Shown: positions 8,942 to 18,433 of the stretch, piece after piece
Position numbering within the stretch: the first letter of the stretch is position 1
Layout of the letters: the number at the start of each line of letters is the position of its first letter
DNA from: a bacterium
GTDB taxonomy: Bacteria; Planctomycetota; Planctomycetia; Kolteriales; Kolteriaceae
Assembly (NCBI GenBank): GCA_019753235.1
Contig: JAIELF010000032.1
Span: 62,001-126,000, forward strand
Direction: 5' to 3'
DNA length: 64,000 bases
The notes under the pieces: generated by a model
The model's input: only the letters and a program-made list of their open reading frames with translations
Databases searched by the model: none
What the model was told of the DNA's origin: nothing
Program-made: the position numbers and the translations under genes

Positions 8942-10678
8942 ATGGCCTACCGAAGCGTTCGGCGATTTCTGGGTGAGTCAAGCCTCGAACGAAAGTTCCG
9001 GCTTCTCTTAGGGGGAGGAATCTTTGTCCTCATCCTCGCCAGTTTCGTCCTCTACGGCTACCTGACCGAAGACCTTGTTTGGGACCAAACCGAATCGACG
9101 GCCGAGATGCTGGTCTACCCTGTCCTTCTCAAACGCCACGCGCAGGCAATCTCCGCCGAAAAGGAGAAAGAAGGTGAGACGAGTTCCGCCGACTCCTTCG
9201 CCAAAATGTTTCCACTGGAAGAAGATGTCGGAGAGATCGTCCCGTCCGATGCTCTCGACTATACGTCGCAGTATTTTCGGCCTCGCTCGAAGAGGACCGG
9301 TTATCAACCGACGTTTCCATGGGAACGCGACGCGGTGGCTCGGCTAGAAAAAGGAGAGACCACCAAAGAGAGCCGATTCGATACTCGGCAGGGGAAGTTT
9401 CAGTACTTGGCGGCCGTAACTTTAAAGACATCGTGCATGCGATGTCATCCGACGACGCTCGATAGAGAGCTCGGCTACGGCGAAGCCAAAGTCGGGGATG
9501 TGATCGCTGTCGAGAACGTCGATATTCCTCTCACGCAGACTCGGCTTCGCGTCAATGTCAACCGCGCGGTGCTGTTGTCGTTTGCGATTTTGACGGCTGC
9601 CATCGCCTTCTTTTTCTCCTACGCGATCGTTCGGTTCGTCGTCGTCAAACCGGTTCAACACTTGCGCAGTGTCAGCGAAGAAGTAACCGCGGGCAATCTC
9701 GACGTCCGAAGCAAAATACAGACCGGCGATGAGTTCCAAGAACTGAGCCATGCATTCAATCGAATGCTGCGAAGCCTGGTTTCGATGCAGGATGAGTTGC
9801 GGAAGGTCAACATCGACCTTGATGGAAGACTCGATGAATTGGCCCGAGCGAACATGTCCCTTTTCGAGATGAATCGGCTGAAAAGCGAGTTTCTCGCCAC
9901 GGTCAGCCACGAACTCCGAACGCCTCTCAACAGCATTCTCGGTTTCGGCGAGTTACTGGCAGAGATCGAAGCGCTCGATCCCAAACAGAAACGCTGGGCA
10001 CAGAATATTCTCATCAGTGGCAAAAGCCTGTTGTCGCTTATCAACGATGTCCTCGACCTGGCGAAGCTAGAAGCGGGGAAAATGCAACTTCATGTCGAAG
10101 AGTTCAGTCTGCGCGATGTCATTGAGGGACAGATTCAGATCATCAAACCCCTTGCCGACAAAAAGAACATCACGCTTGAGTCGGACGTGGATTCGTCCAT
10201 CCCGATCCTCAAACAAGATTCGACCAAGCTGCAACAGATTCTCTCGAACCTGCTTTCCAACGCGATCAAGTTCACCCCCGAGGGAGGATTGATTCGCGCG
10301 GTCGCCCGGCAAGATGGCTCCTTTGTTTCGATCGGCATCGTTGATAACGGCGTCGGGATCGCTCCGGAAGATCAGAAACTGATCTTCGAGAAATTCCGGC
10401 AGACTGAAAGCACGCTGACTCGCAAATACGGCGGCACCGGCCTGGGGCTCTCGATCGTGCGAGAACTGGTAAAGTTGCTCGGTGGCGATGAAGTGCAATT
10501 GGTCAGTGAGCTAGGCCGAGGAAGCACTTTTACGATTCGCCTGCCGATCGTGCTCCCCGAGCAAACAGGGAACGATTTGGTTCTCGGTTCGGACGAGCCC
10601 GATCCGGTTCGCATTCGAGATCTAGGCGTTCGCTACTACACGGCTCAATCCCCTCCATTGGGAGCAGACAATCCGTGA
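8942..10678 (+). CDS. Sensor histidine kinase with DUF3365-like heme-type sensor domain
   Basis: A 578-residue membrane kinase. TM1 is about 20-42 and TM2 about 208-232. The loop between them is outside the cytoplasm and carries CMRCH (165-169), the CxxCH heme-attachment motif found in DUF3365/Tll0287-type sensors. A HAMP linker (about 232-284) follows, then HisKA with the phospho-acceptor His323 in SHELRTPLN, and HATPase with N-box NLLSNAIKF and G-boxes DNGVGIAP and GTGLGLSI. It probably senses redox state or a gas through heme and signals to an unlinked response regulator, since none is adjacent. The stop overlaps the next start by four bases. Heme binding is inferred from the motif. Confidence 0.88.
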   Translation: MAYRSVRRFLGESSLERKFRLLLGGGIFVLILASFVLYGYLTEDLVWDQTESTAEMLVYPVLLKRHAQAISAEKEKEGETSSADSFAKMFPLEEDVGEIVPSDALDYTSQYFRPRSKRTGYQPTFPWERDAVARLEKGETTKESRFDTRQGKFQYLAAVTLKTSCMRCHPTTLDRELGYGEAKVGDVIAVENVDIPLTQTRLRVNVNRAVLLSFAILTAAIAFFFSYAIVRFVVVKPVQHLRSVSEEVTAGNLDVRSKIQTGDEFQELSHAFNRMLRSLVSMQDELRKVNIDLDGRLDELARANMSLFEMNRLKSEFLATVSHELRTPLNSILGFGELLAEIEALDPKQKRWAQNILISGKSLLSLINDVLDLAKLEAGKMQLHVEEFSLRDVIEGQIQIIKPLADKKNITLESDVDSSIPILKQDSTKLQQILSNLLSNAIKFTPEGGLIRAVARQDGSFVSIGIVDNGVGIAPEDQKLIFEKFRQTESTLTRKYGGTGLGLSIVRELVKLLGGDEVQLVSELGRGSTFTIRLPIVLPEQTGNDLVLGSDEPDPVRIRDLGVRYYTAQSPPLGADNP

Positions 10679-11274
10679 TAATCTTGAGCTTGGCGTTCAG
10701 TGGGTTGTTGTTGGCAGACATCTGGGCAACGCCACTATCCGAGGAGGAATCGGCAAGCTGGGCAGGACAACTCTTGACCGCGGTTCCTGGGTCATCATCG
10801 AAAGACATCGGCTTTCCGGCTTCGATCGACGCGAACTTGTCGGTATCGCGCGGCGTGGCTCGTATGGAAGGAAAGGCTGCCGTCGTCGTGATCCCGGATC
10901 GAGGAATGGTGGCCGAACCCAACCATCCTGCCTTGGATCAAGAGAAAGGACTTCCCATCGGTTGGATTTTTCTTCGTGGTCTCTGGCTGGTGGGGATCGA
11001 GTCGGCGGGCGTTCCCATCATCACACTCACCGAAGGTTCGCCCGCTGGTCAGTGGTACGTCCTTCAAATGACGGCCCGGCAAATTGCTCCTGGCGAGTAC
11101 CGCATCGAGTTCTGGGCTCGAAAGGATAAACCTCTTTTCGCCGCCGACTTGACAACGACTCGGCGAACGTTGCCCGGCCCTATTGACTTGCATGGAGATA
11201 CCGGAATGCTCTCAATTTATGCGCTCCAAAAATATGCCGCTTTCGTTCCGATCGCGATTCCAGCGGGCGAATAG
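10675..11274 (+). CDS. Hypothetical secreted protein coupled to the sensor kinase
   Basis: A 199-residue protein that I do not recognise. The first 19 residues (MIILSLAFSGLLLADIWAT) look like a signal peptide, and the rest is soluble with predicted beta strands and no cysteine. It begins with GTG inside the stop codon of the preceding histidine kinase (GTGA overlap), so translation is probably coupled. That placement suggests an extracytoplasmic partner of the heme-type kinase, but nothing in the sequence shows a binding site. Its length and GC usage fit its neighbours. Confidence 0.7.
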   Translation: MIILSLAFSGLLLADIWATPLSEEESASWAGQLLTAVPGSSSKDIGFPASIDANLSVSRGVARMEGKAAVVVIPDRGMVAEPNHPALDQEKGLPIGWIFLRGLWLVGIESAGVPIITLTEGSPAGQWYVLQMTARQIAPGEYRIEFWARKDKPLFAADLTTTRRTLPGPIDLHGDTGMLSIYALQKYAAFVPIAIPAGE

Positions 11275-11353
11275 TATTCGTTCGCTAGCCCATTTATCCA
11301 TGGGACCGACTCGACGAGAGCGGACTCAATTCGTGGGTGAACCGGTATAACTC

Positions 11354-11383
11354 TTGTTGAGTGTCACCTTTCCCACGTATCAT
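11354..11383 (+). promoter_or_regulatory. Possible promoter before the rhomboid gene
   Basis: TTGTTG at 11354-11359 and TATCAT at 11378-11383 are separated by 18 bases, a fair sigma-70-like match about 50 bases before the rhomboid start. No other good candidate lies in this 160-base gap. Confidence 0.35.
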
Positions 11384-11435
11384 CACACAGCGGCGTGGGA
11401 CAGAGTCCCCGTCTGAACAGTAGTGAAAGGTATGG

Positions 11436-12569
11436 ATGTCTTCCTCCGAACCCTCGGCAACCAAGAAGTCCTGGCTCGCGTGGATGAAGGCGGAGATCGT
11501 CGATTTTCCTGTCACCTGGACTTTATCTTCGATCTACGTCTCTCTCTTTGCGCTGATGGCGATCATGCAGGGCAACCTTGCCGCGGGGGGAGGCCCGCTT
11601 ACTTTTTTGAGCCTGTCGATCGATACGCTGGTTGATTTCGGAGCGATCGACGGCCAGCGGATTTTCGAGAACCACGAGTGGTGGCGACTTCTCACCGCGA
11701 CTCTTCTGCATGCAAGCTTGATCCACCTGATCCTGAATCTGTCGGCTCTTTATCAGTTGGGACGCATCGTCGAGGATTGGTACGGCGGCTGGGCTCTTCT
11801 GGTCATGCATGTGGCACTCGGGCTGGCCGGGAGTGTTGCTAGTCTGTGGGTCCATCGAATGATGCCGGGCCGACTGATTCAGGTTGGCGGCTCGGGGGCG
11901 ATTTTCGGTTTGGCCGGCTTTCTACTGCTGGCAACATACTTCGAAGACGAAGAGGACAGTCCACGGATTTTTCGATCGCTGGCGATCTCCCTACTGATCG
12001 GTTTTGGCCTGGGGAGTTTTCTCGGCGCGGACGACGCGGCCCACGTTGGCGGAGCGATGGCCGGGGCCGCCTTGGGCACGGTCGATTATGCTTTTCGCCG
12101 AAACTACTGGCCCAAATGGTTCAGTCATCTTTTGGGATGGTTAGCCGCCTGCCTCATTCTCACCGCCTTCAGCGGAGCGGCCATCTCTTTCGGCCAAGCT
12201 TCTGCGAAAAAGCAACAAGAGGCCTTGCTTGCCCAGAAGCGGATGGAGGCCATCAAGCAAACGAGACTTCGCCAGCGAGCCGGGGCTCAGCTCTCGGACA
12301 TCTACCAGTATGCCCTAGGAGCCTCCATCAAAGACAATCCAGAACCCTTCGAACGACGACACGAACGAGCCGAGCTATTGCGACGCATCGCCAAGCAGAT
12401 CGACGACCCCGCGTTGGTGGTTTACTTGGACAAAATGGCGGATCTGATTGGAAAAGAAAAGGACGACGAGTTCTTATCCCCTGACAATCTTCGTGCCATT
12501 CTCGAATGGATTGCCGGCCCATCAACGCCGACGACAAACCCCGAACCTACCGAGCCAGCAAAACCATAA
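11436..12569 (+). CDS. Rhomboid family intramembrane serine protease
   Basis: A 377-residue membrane protein that cleaves transmembrane segments of other proteins. The rhomboid core spans about residues 25-225: the HxxxxHxxxN helix (His92, His97, Asn101), the catalytic GGSG loop with Ser153, and the catalytic His203 in DDAAHVGG. About 150 residues follow, with one further hydrophobic segment (about 228-247), a charged helical stretch and a Pro-rich end, forming a cytosolic tail that most small rhomboids lack. The gene is nine bases from truB, suggesting one transcript. Substrates are unknown. Confidence 0.92.
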   Translation: MSSSEPSATKKSWLAWMKAEIVDFPVTWTLSSIYVSLFALMAIMQGNLAAGGGPLTFLSLSIDTLVDFGAIDGQRIFENHEWWRLLTATLLHASLIHLILNLSALYQLGRIVEDWYGGWALLVMHVALGLAGSVASLWVHRMMPGRLIQVGGSGAIFGLAGFLLLATYFEDEEDSPRIFRSLAISLLIGFGLGSFLGADDAAHVGGAMAGAALGTVDYAFRRNYWPKWFSHLLGWLAACLILTAFSGAAISFGQASAKKQQEALLAQKRMEAIKQTRLRQRAGAQLSDIYQYALGASIKDNPEPFERRHERAELLRRIAKQIDDPALVVYLDKMADLIGKEKDDEFLSPDNLRAILEWIAGPSTPTTNPEPTEPAKP

Positions 12570-12578
12570 AACATCATC

Positions 12579-13502
12579 ATGCCAGAGCTGGGATACTTTC
12601 TGAACATCGACAAGCCTGCTGGGATCACGTCGCGCGACGTCGTGAACCGCGTCGTCAAGTATGTCGGTACCAAACGTGTCGGGCATGCCGGCACGCTTGA
12701 CCCCATGGCCACCGGCGTGTTGATCGTGGCGATCAATCGCGCCACCCGACTGGTCGAGTACGTCCAACAACAGCAGAAGACCTACGACGCGACATTTCTG
12801 CTCGGGCAATCGTCGGACACAGACGACATCGAGGGAAACGTCGCCCATCATTCTACCTTAAGCGAACCAACCCCGGCCGAGGTCCAGCAAGTCCTGAGTT
12901 CGTTTCAGGGCGAGATCGACCAAGTCCCGCCGCAGTTCTCGGCACTCAAAGTGCAAGGGCGGGCTGCCTACAACTTGGCGCGCCAGGGGATCAACGTTGA
13001 TCTCGCTCCGCGTCGAGTGCGGATCGATTCGATCGTTGTCCAATCGTATCAGTATCCCGAACTACGACTGACGATCACTTGTGGAAGCGGCACGTACATC
13101 CGCTCCATCGCGCGAGATCTGGGCCAACTACTTGGAACCGGCGGTTTGATGAGTCAGCTTCGCCGGTCGGCGATCGGAGCCTTTCACGTCGATCAGGCGG
13201 CATCGCTGGACCATCTCGATCAAGCAGTCCGCCATTCGCTTGGCACTGCCGTCGTCGGCTATCGCGGGCATATGGTCGACGATGAGGGAGAGATTCGTTT
13301 CCATCAGGGAAAGATCTTTACTCCTTTGCGAGGCGACAACGATTCTCCTGCCTCGGGATCGGCCATCGACGCCGAAATCGCCGTATTCAATCGCATGGGC
13401 CACTTTCTCGGGATGGCCAAGCTCATCTCCCTGGAGCCTGTCACGTACCAACCGATCAAGGGAGGCTTCACCGAGCCGTCAAGATTTTCTCGCGATGAGT
13501 GA
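12579..13502 (+). CDS. truB: tRNA pseudouridine(55) synthase TruB
   Basis: TruB isomerises U55 of the T-loop of elongator tRNAs. The N-terminus is typical (GYFLNIDKPAGITS). The catalytic aspartate is Asp41 in GHAGTLDPMATGVL, and the KTYDATFLLG and PPQFSALKVQGRAAYNLAR segments are conserved, as is GTYIRSIARDLG. At 307 residues it has the normal length including the C-terminal PUA-like part. It follows the rhomboid gene after nine bases with no clear Shine-Dalgarno of its own, so it may depend on coupling. Confidence 0.96.
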   Translation: MPELGYFLNIDKPAGITSRDVVNRVVKYVGTKRVGHAGTLDPMATGVLIVAINRATRLVEYVQQQQKTYDATFLLGQSSDTDDIEGNVAHHSTLSEPTPAEVQQVLSSFQGEIDQVPPQFSALKVQGRAAYNLARQGINVDLAPRRVRIDSIVVQSYQYPELRLTITCGSGTYIRSIARDLGQLLGTGGLMSQLRRSAIGAFHVDQAASLDHLDQAVRHSLGTAVVGYRGHMVDDEGEIRFHQGKIFTPLRGDNDSPASGSAIDAEIAVFNRMGHFLGMAKLISLEPVTYQPIKGGFTEPSRFSRDE

Positions 13503-13639
13503 CTCCCAGCCCGAGCGTCGTCGCGCGATGGTTCTAGCCATATTCATGAAGGAGAACGATCGAGCCCCCGTGTCGAGCAAAGCTCGGCCTTGCCGGCCGG
13601 CCCAACAAACCTGATAGCGATGGATCAAAGAGGCAAATC

Positions 13640-14797
13640 ATGGCGAAGGCGTCTTCTGGTGCGGACCCTAATGTCCTTCGCATTCGCTGCAACTCGTGCG
13701 GCTCGACGTTGAAGGTTCCCAAGGCCGTCGCGGGCCGATTTATCAATTGCCCCAAGTGTGAAAAGAAGACGCAAGTCCCTTCGGATCAGAAAGCGGCCGA
13801 CGAAGAGGCTCGCGATTACGATGTCAATCGCTTGGCATTCGACACGACCGGTGCATGTCGATCGTGCGGGGCCAAAATGGCTAAGAACGCGATTATCTGT
13901 TTGAAGTGCGGCTTCGACTATCGGACAGGCAAGAACCTCGAAGTCATGGATCGTACCAAGCTTCCCAAGGACTATCCCACCTGGAACAAGATCTTCGCTT
14001 CTTTGGGAGGGGAGGTCGTCACTCAAGGATTGGTAAAGGTTCTAAGCAATACGATCCTAACGTCGGTTGCTGTCGCGTCGCTCGGCTTGGGGACAACATT
14101 CACCATCATTTGGTTTATCTCGGACGGGTTTAAAGCTCCTCCCGCTTGGCCCTGGTACATCGGCTACGGGATTGCCGGCATCGCGATGTTGATCTGGTTC
14201 GGCCTGATGCAAGAGACTTTCATCGAAACATCGTCGAAGGGTTTTTATGATCGACCCATCACCGCTGGCGCATTGCCGGTGGCGTCGCTTTACTTTTTGG
14301 CGACGGCGCTGCCGGCGTTTATTTTGCCGATATTGATCCTTTGTTTTGTCTCATTCAAAGCCACTTTCGAACGCTCCGAAGAATTCGATGCGCTCGAACC
14401 TGGCTGGTTCGATGGCGCGCCGATGCCGACGTTTGTTTGGAACGAATCGACCGGCCCACTCGGCCTAGGGATTGCCGGCCTGTTGACGATAATGGGCTTG
14501 GTCTACTACTTTTTTGCCATCGCCAGTTACATCACCGATCTCTCGGTCAATCCACTCAACATCTTTAAGTGGATTGGAAAATCGATCGCGGACATACCGG
14601 CTTGGCTGGGAATCGTCGTCATGCTTCTTGCACTGTCAGTGGGCTTGACGTGCCTGATTTATTTCGGCGGTCACGCACTGGAGATCTATCCACCTTGGGT
14701 CAACATGTTGACCGGCGCCATCGGCATTCTCACCATGAGTTACGCGCTTTCGGCGGCGGCCCACACGGTCGGCTTGATCGCCAAGCGTCATCTGTAG
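13640..14797 (+). CDS. Multi-pass membrane protein with two N-terminal zinc ribbons
   Basis: A 385-residue protein of unknown function. Residues 15-45 form a first zinc-ribbon-like element (CNSCG ... CPKCEKK). A second follows at about residues 73-94 (CRSCGAKM ... CLKCGFDYRTGKNL). From about residue 130 there are six or seven hydrophobic segments. The second ribbon with GFDYRTG resembles elements that recur in planctomycete membrane proteins. The arrangement suggests a cytosolic metal-binding head on an integral membrane body. The gene stands alone between truB and the MFS carrier. AGAGG precedes the ATG. Confidence 0.7.
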   Translation: MAKASSGADPNVLRIRCNSCGSTLKVPKAVAGRFINCPKCEKKTQVPSDQKAADEEARDYDVNRLAFDTTGACRSCGAKMAKNAIICLKCGFDYRTGKNLEVMDRTKLPKDYPTWNKIFASLGGEVVTQGLVKVLSNTILTSVAVASLGLGTTFTIIWFISDGFKAPPAWPWYIGYGIAGIAMLIWFGLMQETFIETSSKGFYDRPITAGALPVASLYFLATALPAFILPILILCFVSFKATFERSEEFDALEPGWFDGAPMPTFVWNESTGPLGLGIAGLLTIMGLVYYFFAIASYITDLSVNPLNIFKWIGKSIADIPAWLGIVVMLLALSVGLTCLIYFGGHALEIYPPWVNMLTGAIGILTMSYALSAAAHTVGLIAKRHL

Positions 14798-14951
14798 GGA
14801 TCTGTCGACCACCATCACCTTTTCCCTGATCTTCCCAGGGGGCCTTTTCTCCTGGATCTCCTGGAAATCATCTCTTTTAACTCCGTCCTTTCAACGTGCT
14901 TGTCCCCTTGGTACGGTGATGCATGCACATCGGAACCGGGGGGTTACATTT

Positions 14952-16262
14952 ATGATTAAGTCGGCTTGGATCGCGCTCCTGTTGTTACTTGCCATCAACA
15001 CGATGAACTTCTTTGATCGTCAAATTCTAGGAGCGGTTGCCGAGCCGGTCCGAAAAGAGTTCGACCTGAACGATTCGCAGATGGGAATGCTGGGGACAGC
15101 ATTCACGCTTCTCTATGCCGTCGTTGGTGTCCCGCTGGGCCGAATGGCGGATCGCATGAGCCGAATTCGTCTTCTCTCGATGGGCGTATTCGTCTGGAGC
15201 GTCCTGACGGCGGCGAGCGGGCGCGCCCAATCCTTCGGGCAACTTTTTCTGGTGCGACTGGGGGTTGGTATCGGCGAGGCGACTTGTGCCCCGGCGGCTA
15301 CGTCCCTCATCGGTGACTACTACCCTGCCCGTTCACGCGGACTCGCGATGTCCATCTTCATGCTGGGATTGCCGCTGGGAATCGGCCTTTCCTTTCTTGT
15401 GAGTACCACCATCGAGCAGCGATTCGGATGGCGGACCGCGTTCTACATTGCCGGCCTGCCCGGGCTCGTGTGCGCGGTGCTCGTTCTGTTTCTTCGAGAA
15501 CCAACCCGCGGCCAATCGGAAGTCATCAAGCCAACGACCGATAAACCATCGGGCAATCCGTATTGGGAGGTTCTCTCCACGCCCACGGTGTGGTGGTTGA
15601 TCCTTTCGGGGGCGCTCCACAATTTCAACATGTACGCCCTGGGCGGTTTCCTGGCGGCGATGCTGATTCGATATCACGGCATGGAGGGGAAAGACGCGGG
15701 ACTGATCGCGATGTCCGCCTACGGGCTCAGCGGAGTACCGGGTCTTCTTCTCGGGGGACTTGCCGCCGATCGAATGCGCGCCTGGCGACTCGACGGTCGA
15801 CTTCTTGTCGGTGGTACCGCGATCCTGCTGGCAATCCCCTTCACTTACTATGGTCTCGTCCAGCCGGCCGGTCAGACGACCAATCTTGCCATCCTTTTGG
15901 GCGTCGGTTGTGGGCTGATGTATGTCTATTACGCCTCCGTTTATCCGACGCTGCACGATGTCGTCGCGCCGCGGAATCGCGCGACGGGGATGGCTCTTTA
16001 CTTTTTCGCGATGTACGTCCTGGGCGCGTCTCTAGGGCCGTACGTGATGGGATTGGCGAGCGATCACTACGCTTTGTCGGCGGCCAAAGCGGCAGGTTAT
16101 GTTGCCGACAAGGTTACGTCTCTTCCCGCCCACTTCCGGGCCGAGGGGCTTCGGCAAGCGATGCTGATGGTTCCCATCCTCAACATCGCGCTGTCAGGAG
16201 TCTTATTTGCAGGATGTTTGACCGTCGCCCGCGATCATCGTCAGACTCATCCTGCTGGCTGA
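14952..16262 (+). CDS. MFS transporter, spinster-like
   Basis: A 436-residue 12-helix carrier. The N-terminus (LLLAINTMNFFDRQILGAV) and the segment after helix 2 (GRMADRMSRIRLL) fit the spinster-type major facilitator family, whose known members move lipids, sphingolipid-like compounds or organic acids. VGIGEATCAPAATSLIGDY is the typical helix 4-5 signature. No neighbouring enzyme points to the cargo. ATG 14952 has a six-G Shine-Dalgarno-like run about seven bases before it. ATG 14916 is an alternative that would add 12 polar residues. Confidence 0.88.
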   Translation: MIKSAWIALLLLLAINTMNFFDRQILGAVAEPVRKEFDLNDSQMGMLGTAFTLLYAVVGVPLGRMADRMSRIRLLSMGVFVWSVLTAASGRAQSFGQLFLVRLGVGIGEATCAPAATSLIGDYYPARSRGLAMSIFMLGLPLGIGLSFLVSTTIEQRFGWRTAFYIAGLPGLVCAVLVLFLREPTRGQSEVIKPTTDKPSGNPYWEVLSTPTVWWLILSGALHNFNMYALGGFLAAMLIRYHGMEGKDAGLIAMSAYGLSGVPGLLLGGLAADRMRAWRLDGRLLVGGTAILLAIPFTYYGLVQPAGQTTNLAILLGVGCGLMYVYYASVYPTLHDVVAPRNRATGMALYFFAMYVLGASLGPYVMGLASDHYALSAAKAAGYVADKVTSLPAHFRAEGLRQAMLMVPILNIALSGVLFAGCLTVARDHRQTHPAG

Positions 16263-16431
16263 TCGTCGCGGAGACGTCGCTTGTGCCCCGGAGTCTGTTG
16301 CCGTACCGCCAAAAATGAGCGATCGGAATTCCGACGGATGTTCCGGTTGCTCGGTGGAATCGACGTTGCCATCCAGGAGATGTACAACGCATCGTGTCGA
16401 TGTGGGTCAGGTTTTTGATGAGGGGAATGCC

Positions 16432-17943
16432 GTGAAGCGAGTGGTCATCTTTCATCCAGGCGATTATCGATCTCTTCCCAACGAGTGGGCCAAGCCTCAG
16501 GTTGCCGAGACCACCTCGCAGTTGGAGTCGGCTCTGAAGAAGCTTGGTCGAAAGCCACACTTAGTGAAAGGTTTTATTACCAAGCCGCACGAAGCGATCG
16601 ACAAGCTCAGTGGATTCGACGATCCGATGATCGGTGTTTTCTGCCACTGGACCTACGGCCCGCACACGGTGGAAGGTGTCGTCGGCAAAGACAATCCTCT
16701 CCTTCTGGCAAGCAATTTCTCGGGAACCTGGCCTGGCTTGGTGGCGCTGCTCAACACCGGGGCATGTCTCGAAAGTGTCGACCGTAAATTCTCGCGCATT
16801 TGGACCGACGCCAAGGACTGGACCAAAGATAAGACGTTCATGGATCGGCTTGATCAGTGGTGTTCGAGCGGACAGATCCGCTATCGGACCGATGAACTTC
16901 ATTCGTCCGCGCCAGTCCGACCTGAGGCGAACAACATCGCTACCGACGTGGTCGCAGAGATTCGCCGAAAGCGGATTCTTGCCCTGATGCTCGGCGACAC
17001 CAGCATGGGGATGATCAATGGTTACTTCGGTCCCCGGCTGTTGGCGAAGTACGGATTTGCCGAGCACAAGGTCGATCAAGCTTGGATCATCGCGCGGGGT
17101 AAGGAGATCGCGACCAAACGGATCGACGATGCCTTTCGCTTCGTTGTCGATCGCGGCGTGAAGTTTCATTGGAGAGAAAAGGATGCCGAGGATTTCACCG
17201 AGGAAGCGACCAAGGAACAGCTTCGCATGTATTTGGCTGTGCTGGATCTGGTCGATGAGTTTCATGCCGACTGTCTCGGTTGGCAGTATCAACTTGGCTT
17301 GATTCCTTGTTTGCCTCCCAGCGATTTCTGCGAGGGGCTGCTCAATTCCGCCTGTCGGCCGGAAACGACGGGCGATGTCCTCATCACCAGCACCGAAGCG
17401 GACCAGGGGAATCTGGTCCCGATGGAACTCATGAAGCGGATCGCTCAGCGAAAAGGACTCCATCCCGCCGTCATGTTCCACGATGTTCGTTGGGGAGCGA
17501 CCTACAAGAATCGCTTTCTGTGGGTTCTGCTCAATAGCGGAAGCTGCGGCGCGTACGCGTTTCAGCATGACCCCGATTCCTTGAAGGGGGTTCACTCCTA
17601 TCGCCAGCCCGCCGGTTATTTTCCGATCCCCGGTGGGACATTTGCCGGCGAAAGCAAAGCAGGCGCGATGACTTGGTCACGCTGTTACATTTCCGGCGGC
17701 GAGCTTTGCATGGACATTGGCCGGGGCGAGGTTGTTGCGCTGCCGGCTAAGGTTCGCGATGCATGGTGGGAAGGGACGACTCGGCAATGGCCGTTCATGG
17801 CGGCGCATCTGGGCTGTTCCATGGAGACGATCATGGCCCACTACATGAGCAACCACATTGCCGTCCTCTACGGCGACATCTTCGATGAACTGGTCGCGAC
17901 GAGTCTTCAATTGGGAATGAAGGTGCGTATTTTGTCGAGTTGA
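16432..17943 (+). CDS. L-fucose/L-arabinose isomerase-fold family protein
   Basis: A 503-residue cytosolic protein resembling the L-fucose isomerase superfamily. It has an N-terminal Rossmann-like part (VVIFHPGDY), a central stretch LMLGDTSMGMINGYFGPRLLAKYG, and a C-terminal barrel-like part. Fucose-isomerase-type proteins interconvert aldoses and ketoses with a metal ion. The usual substrate-binding residues cannot be verified by eye and no sugar kinase or aldolase is nearby, so the reaction is open. GTG 16432 follows GAGGGG by seven bases and is preferred over an ATG at 16315 that would add a Cys/Ser-rich, family-foreign stretch. Confidence 0.65.
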   Translation: MKRVVIFHPGDYRSLPNEWAKPQVAETTSQLESALKKLGRKPHLVKGFITKPHEAIDKLSGFDDPMIGVFCHWTYGPHTVEGVVGKDNPLLLASNFSGTWPGLVALLNTGACLESVDRKFSRIWTDAKDWTKDKTFMDRLDQWCSSGQIRYRTDELHSSAPVRPEANNIATDVVAEIRRKRILALMLGDTSMGMINGYFGPRLLAKYGFAEHKVDQAWIIARGKEIATKRIDDAFRFVVDRGVKFHWREKDAEDFTEEATKEQLRMYLAVLDLVDEFHADCLGWQYQLGLIPCLPPSDFCEGLLNSACRPETTGDVLITSTEADQGNLVPMELMKRIAQRKGLHPAVMFHDVRWGATYKNRFLWVLLNSGSCGAYAFQHDPDSLKGVHSYRQPAGYFPIPGGTFAGESKAGAMTWSRCYISGGELCMDIGRGEVVALPAKVRDAWWEGTTRQWPFMAAHLGCSMETIMAHYMSNHIAVLYGDIFDELVATSLQLGMKVRILSS

Positions 17944-18088
17944 TTCTGTCGAATGGATGCGCGGCTTTCGTCACTTTTCCCTGGAAACGAACACCCTTGC
18001 CGCGGTAGGATCAGGGCCGGGTCAACGAGCTTTCCTGGCTTGATTGATTCCATCCCACTCTGAGATCCCCGTTGTTTTTCCCCACGAG

Positions 18089-18391
18089 ATGATCGACATG
18101 AACGTTCGTCAGTGGCTGCGCTTTCCGAGTGAGATCGGCACCGTCACGGTTCGGCAAGAAGAGACTCGCCGACTGATGGCCGACGTTCTCGACGAATCCT
18201 TTGCGGGCATGGGACTAGCCATGGCCGAGGCGGGGCATCTCGAAGCGAATGATCGCGTGCGAGTTTCCTACCGCGGATTGCCGATGGATGCGCGGGTTCG
18301 GCACATCTCGCCGATGGCCAACGGCTATTACCGCGTCGGCATGGAGTGGGTCACGCGCCCGCCACGGCTACGACTTTATCGAGAAGAATAA
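18089..18391 (+). CDS. PilZ-like domain protein
   Basis: A roughly 100-residue protein whose pattern fits a PilZ fold: an N-terminal basic stretch, LDESFAGMGLAM (the D-x-S-x-x-G element), then DRVRVSYRGLPMDARVRHI. PilZ domains often bind cyclic di-GMP through an RxxxR plus D/NxSxxG pair. Here the second element is only approximate and the RxxxR is ambiguous (QEETRR), so ligand binding is uncertain. The start is ATG 18089 or 18098; neither has a strong ribosome site. It ends 42 bases from the convergent secretin-like gene. Confidence 0.55.
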   Translation: MIDMNVRQWLRFPSEIGTVTVRQEETRRLMADVLDESFAGMGLAMAEAGHLEANDRVRVSYRGLPMDARVRHISPMANGYYRVGMEWVTRPPRLRLYREE

Positions 18392-18433
18392 CGATCCTGC
18401 GCCAGCCTCCCCCCAGACAAACACTATCTCGCA

